Assembly: GCA_030040815.1 (NCBI GenBank)
Contig: JASHSZ010000049.1
Location: 1 to 8,817, forward strand
Length of the DNA: 8,817 bases
Direction of reading: 5' to 3'
DNA from: Streptosporangiaceae bacterium
Lineage (GTDB): Bacteria > Actinomycetota > Actinomycetes > Streptosporangiales > Streptosporangiaceae
Of this stretch, positions 6,191-8,817 are shown piece by piece. The notes beneath the pieces were generated by a model. That model was not told the origin of the DNA and ran no database searches. It worked only from the letters and a program-made list of their open reading frames with translations. The first letter of the stretch is position 1, and every line of letters begins with the position of its first letter. The position numbers and the translations under genes were made by a program.

Positions 6191-7775
6191 CGGCGGGCTG
6201 GGCGCTCGATACGGGCTGGACGGGCTCGGGCATCGCAGCCTTCTGGCTAGGCCGGCCGCGAGCCGTCAGACAGAGCACGACCAGCGCCACCGCGGCGCCC
6301 AGCAGCACGATCGGCACCGTGATCGTGAGGTCGTCAAGGGAAATCCTGGCCAGCAGGCGGGTCGGGGGTGGCGTCGGATTTCCGGGCATCAGCGCCACGG
6401 TGGCGGCCGTTAGCCGGATGATGACGAGCCAGTCCAGCCAGCACGCGGGCACGAGGATCAGCAGGCAGATGATCATCGCCTCATAGGACGGCAGCTGGTA
6501 CTGCCAGGTGAACAGCCACGCCGTGCTGAGTCCAAGCGCCACGAAGATAACCGGCTGTGCGGTCGCCCGGATCGGCAGCCTGGACAGCACGACGATCGCC
6601 ACCCCCACGCCGACGACGGTAGCGATGACGTCGACATGCGTCATGACGAAGCTGTGCCCGTTGCTGGCGAAGAGCTGGTAGAAGTTGTCGGCCGTGGTGC
6701 GGTTGCCGCGGTCCAGCACGGCCTCGACGGCGGGTCGGCCGAACCACGCGTAGCTTGGCAGCAGCACGGCGAGCATGCCGCAGGCGGCGACGATGCAGGC
6801 CGCGATCGAGTGGCGGAACGCCCAGGCTAGACCCAGGCCGAAGAGCACGAATGTGATCTTGATATCGGCGGCGAGCCCAAGCAGCATGCTGCCGGCGAGC
6901 ACCCGGCCGAGACGTTCGTGCCCGGGCACGGGCGTCTTAGGCCAGCCCGCTGCCAGCACCAGGCCGAGCACGCCGGCCGCGGTGGCCAGCACGTCAAGGT
7001 GCGCGGCCGCGATGAGCTGCCAGATGAGCAGCGGGTTTATGGTCCACAGCAGGTGCGCCCGCAGCCGGGCCGCGGGGTCTGAGCGCAGCAGCCGGTCGGC
7101 GACGTAGGCCACCGCACCGAAGGCCAGCGCGTTGCCGACCTTGAGCCAGAACACGATCCTGGCTGCGGACGTGCCGCCGAGCCGGGCGGCCAGGTACTGC
7201 TCGACGGTGGCCGCCGGGCCGTAGGTCGACGGAATCCGTCCCCACTCCCACGGGATGGACCTGGCGACGACGTCGTGCATGTGCTTGAGGTCCACCGGCA
7301 CCATGATGTACGGGCTATGGCCGAGCACGACCATCCGGCCGAACGCCATGTAGTCCAGCGAGTCCGTGGACCCGACTGGGGGCAGCACGGTGAGGATCGC
7401 CACGACCGCGCCGGCGACCATCAGCAGGGCCCGGACCGACGGCCGTGCCCCGCGCCGCACGGCGATGAGCGCGGCGGCAAGCCCCAGTCCGCCTGTGATC
7501 GCCGAGAGCCAGAGCGCATAGGTGACGACGGCCAGCGTCAGGTGCAAGCTGGTGATCTCGAAGGGAGGGCCGACCGCGGGCATCTTCAGCGGCGGCCCCA
7601 TCCACGAGGCCCGGCCGAGCGACACCACCAGCATGACGATCAGCGACGACCCGATGCCGAGCACGGCAAACCAGCCGTACCAGCGTGCCGACCGGCGCGT
7701 TGATGGCAACGCCGGCGCAGTCCCCGTGGTCGACCCTGGCCGCAGACCGGCGACCCCTGAGACGTCAAAGCCCAT
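6180..7775 (-). CDS. GT-C polytopic glycosyltransferase, MptA/MptB-like (polyprenol-phosphomannose-dependent) family
   Basis: This is a 531-residue protein with about a dozen hydrophobic helices, a 30-residue hydrophilic N-terminus and a disordered Pro/Ala/Ser-rich C-terminal tail after the last helix. The segment DSLDYMAFGRMVVLGHSPY (Asp138 and Asp141, first large outer loop) matches the D-x-x-x-Y...GR...G..PY pattern of MptA/MptB alpha-1,6-mannosyltransferases. STYGP (183-187) resembles their SPYGP, and INPLLIWQLIAAAHLDVL (246-263) resembles their NPL...GGHNDAL, here with His-Leu-Asp instead of His-Asn-Asp. The likely role is elongation of an envelope mannan or similar glycan from a polyprenyl-phosphate donor. 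The ATG at 7775 has only a weak AGG 10 nt upstream. It converges on and overlaps the GT87 gene, and lies downstream of the rhomboid-like gene on the same strand. The exact linkage and sugar are not readable from sequence. Confidence 0.75.
   Translation of the reverse strand: MGFDVSGVAGLRPGSTTGTAPALPSTRRSARWYGWFAVLGIGSSLIVMLVVSLGRASWMGPPLKMPAVGPPFEITSLHLTLAVVTYALWLSAITGGLGLAAALIAVRRGARPSVRALLMVAGAVVAILTVLPPVGSTDSLDYMAFGRMVVLGHSPYIMVPVDLKHMHDVVARSIPWEWGRIPSTYGPAATVEQYLAARLGGTSAARIVFWLKVGNALAFGAVAYVADRLLRSDPAARLRAHLLWTINPLLIWQLIAAAHLDVLATAAGVLGLVLAAGWPKTPVPGHERLGRVLAGSMLLGLAADIKITFVLFGLGLAWAFRHSIAACIVAACGMLAVLLPSYAWFGRPAVEAVLDRGNRTTADNFYQLFASNGHSFVMTHVDVIATVVGVGVAIVVLSRLPIRATAQPVIFVALGLSTAWLFTWQYQLPSYEAMIICLLILVPACWLDWLVIIRLTAATVALMPGNPTPPPTRLLARISLDDLTITVPIVLLGAAVALVVLCLTARGRPSQKAAMPEPVQPVSSAQPAASG
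6183..6194. other. 12-bp palindrome across the convergent stop codons
   Basis: GCCGCTAGCGGC is a perfect palindrome spanning the TAG of the second GT87 gene (6188-6190) and lying next to the TGA of the opposing gene (6180-6182). An alternative stem CAGCC (6181-6185) with GGCTG (6196-6200) overlaps it. It could act as a weak two-way terminator, but there is no T-run on either strand. Confidence 0.3.
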
Positions 7776-7811
7776 GAAAGCTCAACCTGCCGAAACAACG
7801 AGTCGAGTCAG

Positions 7812-7827
7812 GCCCTGAACTCAGGGC
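7812..7827 (-). other. Near-palindromic hairpin in the leader of the MptB-like gene
   Basis: GCCCTGA-AC-TCAGGGC pairs over 7 bp (a 6-bp stem with a tetraloop in RNA). It lies 37 bp upstream of the ATG at 7775 and 2 bp from a second hairpin. It may be part of a terminator for the rhomboid-like gene, a leader element, or a dimeric regulator site. Confidence 0.4.
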
Positions 7828-7829
7828 TG

Positions 7830-7849
7830 CGGTAGTTGCCCCGCTACCG
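7830..7849 (-). other. Second hairpin in the rhomboid / MptB-like intergenic region
   Basis: CGGTAG and CTACCG form a perfect 6-bp stem around an 8-nt loop, adjacent to the hairpin at 7812-7827. The pair sits 108 bp after the rhomboid-like stop on the minus strand. Confidence 0.35.
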
Positions 7850-7888
7850 TGGCCTCGCAACCACCGAGACCCGGCGCTGCTGCATTTC

Positions 7889-7894
7889 AATTTA
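7889..7894 (-). promoter_or_regulatory. Possible minus-10 box TAAATT for the MptB-like gene
   Basis: TAAATT on the minus strand lies in a locally AT-rich patch (7884-7920) between the two genes, and it fits the actinobacterial TANNNT pattern. A CTGCT/AGCAG inverted repeat brackets it. No good minus-35 is seen at 16-18 bp. Confidence 0.25.
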
Positions 7895-7956
7895 GCAGTT
7901 GTTCTTCACCATATTCGGACCGCAGGATACAGAAGCGTGATCTGGTAATGACCGGG

Positions 7957-8589
7957 TCATTTTGTCGTATAGCGCCGGGCAAAAACAGTTCCGACGATCA
8001 TTCCGGTAACCAGCGCGGTGAGATGGCCGACGGGCGCAACCTCCAGGCGGCTGAGGCCCGCGAATATCTGGCCGACGAAGACCAGCAGGGCCAGATCGAG
8101 CACGGCCGCACCGCGGACCAGCCAGCCGCCGTACAGCAAGCCGACCGCGATCGCGGCGACCACGACGTAGGAGGGCCCGACGTCGAGCAGGAACCGGTCG
8201 GCGGCTGGCAGGCTGCCAGCGGAGATCCGGTACGCGACGATCCCCTCACTGATGGCAGTGCCGACGAGCTGGCCTGCGGCGCAGGTGACCACCGTGCGCC
8301 AGTTGCCGAAGACACTGGTCGCCCCGAAGAGCGCCAGCGCGATCAGGACCGGCCAGGCCCACAGGAAGCCGGTGGGGAAGAACGCCGAGGCGACGAGAGA
8401 CGCGACCGGGTCGTGCGTGAGGTTGTGCACGCTGGTGCTGGCCCAGCCCAGCAGGGTGGCCCGGTCGGGGGGTGGGAGCAGCACATAGGCGAGCTCAGCC
8501 AGGCAGACACAGAGCAGGTAGACCCAGGCGGCGGCGTGCCGGACGAAGACGGCGCGCAACGTCGGCGCTGGTCTGCCGCCGCGGATCAC
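7957..8589 (-). CDS. Rhomboid-like membrane protein (possible intramembrane serine protease)
   Basis: This is a 210-residue protein with about six membrane helices, the core size of bacterial rhomboids. The actinobacterial rhomboid-like family signature SVHNLTHDPVASLVASAF (about 53-70) corresponds to the H...H...N helix of rhomboids. GPSY (Ser140) near the end of the next-to-last block and GHLTALVTGMIVG (His189 with small-residue spacing) give the Ser and His positions expected of a catalytic pair, so it may be active rather than a dead homolog. Substrates are unknown. TTG (8592) and GTG (8589) are adjacent in-frame candidates. Neither has a Shine-Dalgarno, and an in-frame stop closes the frame just upstream; I chose GTG. 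It is followed on the same strand, after 181 bp with two hairpins, by the MptB-like glycosyltransferase. Confidence 0.8.
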   Translation of the reverse strand: MIRGGRPAPTLRAVFVRHAAAWVYLLCVCLAELAYVLLPPPDRATLLGWASTSVHNLTHDPVASLVASAFFPTGFLWAWPVLIALALFGATSVFGNWRTVVTCAAGQLVGTAISEGIVAYRISAGSLPAADRFLLDVGPSYVVVAAIAVGLLYGGWLVRGAAVLDLALLVFVGQIFAGLSRLEVAPVGHLTALVTGMIVGTVFARRYTTK

Positions 8590-8602
8590 CAATGACGTAG
8601 CG

Positions 8603-8623
8603 CTGATGAGTCAGTTTTATCAG
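8603..8623. promoter_or_regulatory. Inverted repeat in front of the rhomboid-like gene
   Basis: CTGAT and ATCAG bracket 11 nt; with G-U pairs the stem extends to 8 bp. On the minus strand it contains TGATAA, a possible minus-10 box, 14-35 bp before the start codon. It is either an operator over the promoter or a 5' leader hairpin. Confidence 0.3.
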
Positions 8624-8642
8624 AGCGGGCAAATTCACGGCA

Positions 8643-8668
8643 GGCAATGGTGAGGTAATAGAATTGCC
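8643..8668. promoter_or_regulatory. GGCAAT-N14-ATTGCC inverted repeat in an AT-rich patch
   Basis: A perfect 6-bp inverted repeat with a 14-nt AT-rich spacer, about 55-80 bp upstream of the rhomboid-like gene. Half-sites are 20 bp apart start to start, about two helical turns, which suits a dimeric regulator. The surrounding 8614-8694 is far richer in A/T than the rest of the window. Confidence 0.35.
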
Positions 8669-8747
8669 AGTAAAAGGTAAAGTCCCGATTTTGGCGCCTG
8701 CTGCGTAGAACGGCGCAGGGCAGGTTGCAGATTGCGGCTGACCCGCG

Positions 8748-8762
8748 GAGCCGCGACGGCTC
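8748..8762 (-). terminator. Hairpin near the right edge, possible terminator of a gene entering from beyond the window
   Basis: GAGCCG-CGA-CGGCTC is a perfect 6-bp stem. On the minus strand it coincides with a TGA (8761-8763) that closes a short open frame entering from the right edge (18 codons visible, Arg-rich). An overlapping alternative stem is GCGGCT/AGCCGC (8734-8754). The remaining sequence around it shows no supported gene. Confidence 0.3.
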
Positions 8763-8817
8763 ATCGGCTGCGGTATCGCGGCGTGCGGTGGTCGGCGCCC
8801 TCGTGTCCCGGGCGGAC

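Noticed and set aside
8495..8764. Minus-strand frame of 89 codons overlapping the rhomboid-like start region
   Set aside because: It overlaps the 5' end of the rhomboid-like gene out of frame, crosses the AT-rich regulatory patch and shows no domain or ribosome site.

Overview
The window is high-GC DNA with GTG/TTG starts, leaderless-looking promoters and GT-C mannosyltransferase-type genes. This points to an actinobacterial chromosome, probably a filamentous or soil actinomycete; nothing seen allows a genus call. Gene spacing is normal. I see no tRNA, rRNA, CRISPR array, insertion sequence or phage gene.

Layout. (1) Positions 1-605 (minus) hold the N-terminal part of a mannitol/fructuronate dehydrogenase-family enzyme, cut by the window edge. 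Just upstream on the same strand is a DMT/EamA-type multi-pass transporter (665-1678), so the two are probably co-transcribed. (2) A 153-bp intergenic stretch carries a perfect 12-bp palindrome of MerR/LiuR-operator type. Next comes a ferredoxin/rubredoxin reductase-type FAD enzyme (minus, 1832-3061) with no redox partner gene in view. (3) A 246-bp divergent promoter region precedes two tandem paralogous GT87-family integral-membrane glycosyltransferases (plus, 3308-4711 and 4808-6190). Their starts are exactly 1500 bp apart, and each is preceded by the same GATACT-N7-GTG module, so both are predicted to be leaderless. (4) A third GT-C type polytopic glycosyltransferase (MptA/MptB-like, minus, 6180-7775) converges on the second paralog and overlaps it by 11 bp. 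(5) Upstream of it on the same strand is a rhomboid-like membrane protein with a visible Ser/His pair (7957-8589). (6) The last 228 bp are non-coding as far as I can see, unusually AT-rich in part, and contain inverted repeats and a hairpin.

How the genes may fit together: the three GT-C enzymes probably act at the outer face of the membrane, using polyprenyl-phosphate sugars to build or decorate a cell-envelope glycolipid or polysaccharide. The rhomboid-like protein is an envelope neighbour of unknown role. The sugar-alcohol dehydrogenase, transporter and FAD reductase look like separate metabolic genes. I do not see a clear new multi-gene system. The most distinctive feature is the duplicated leaderless promoter plus GT87 gene pair.
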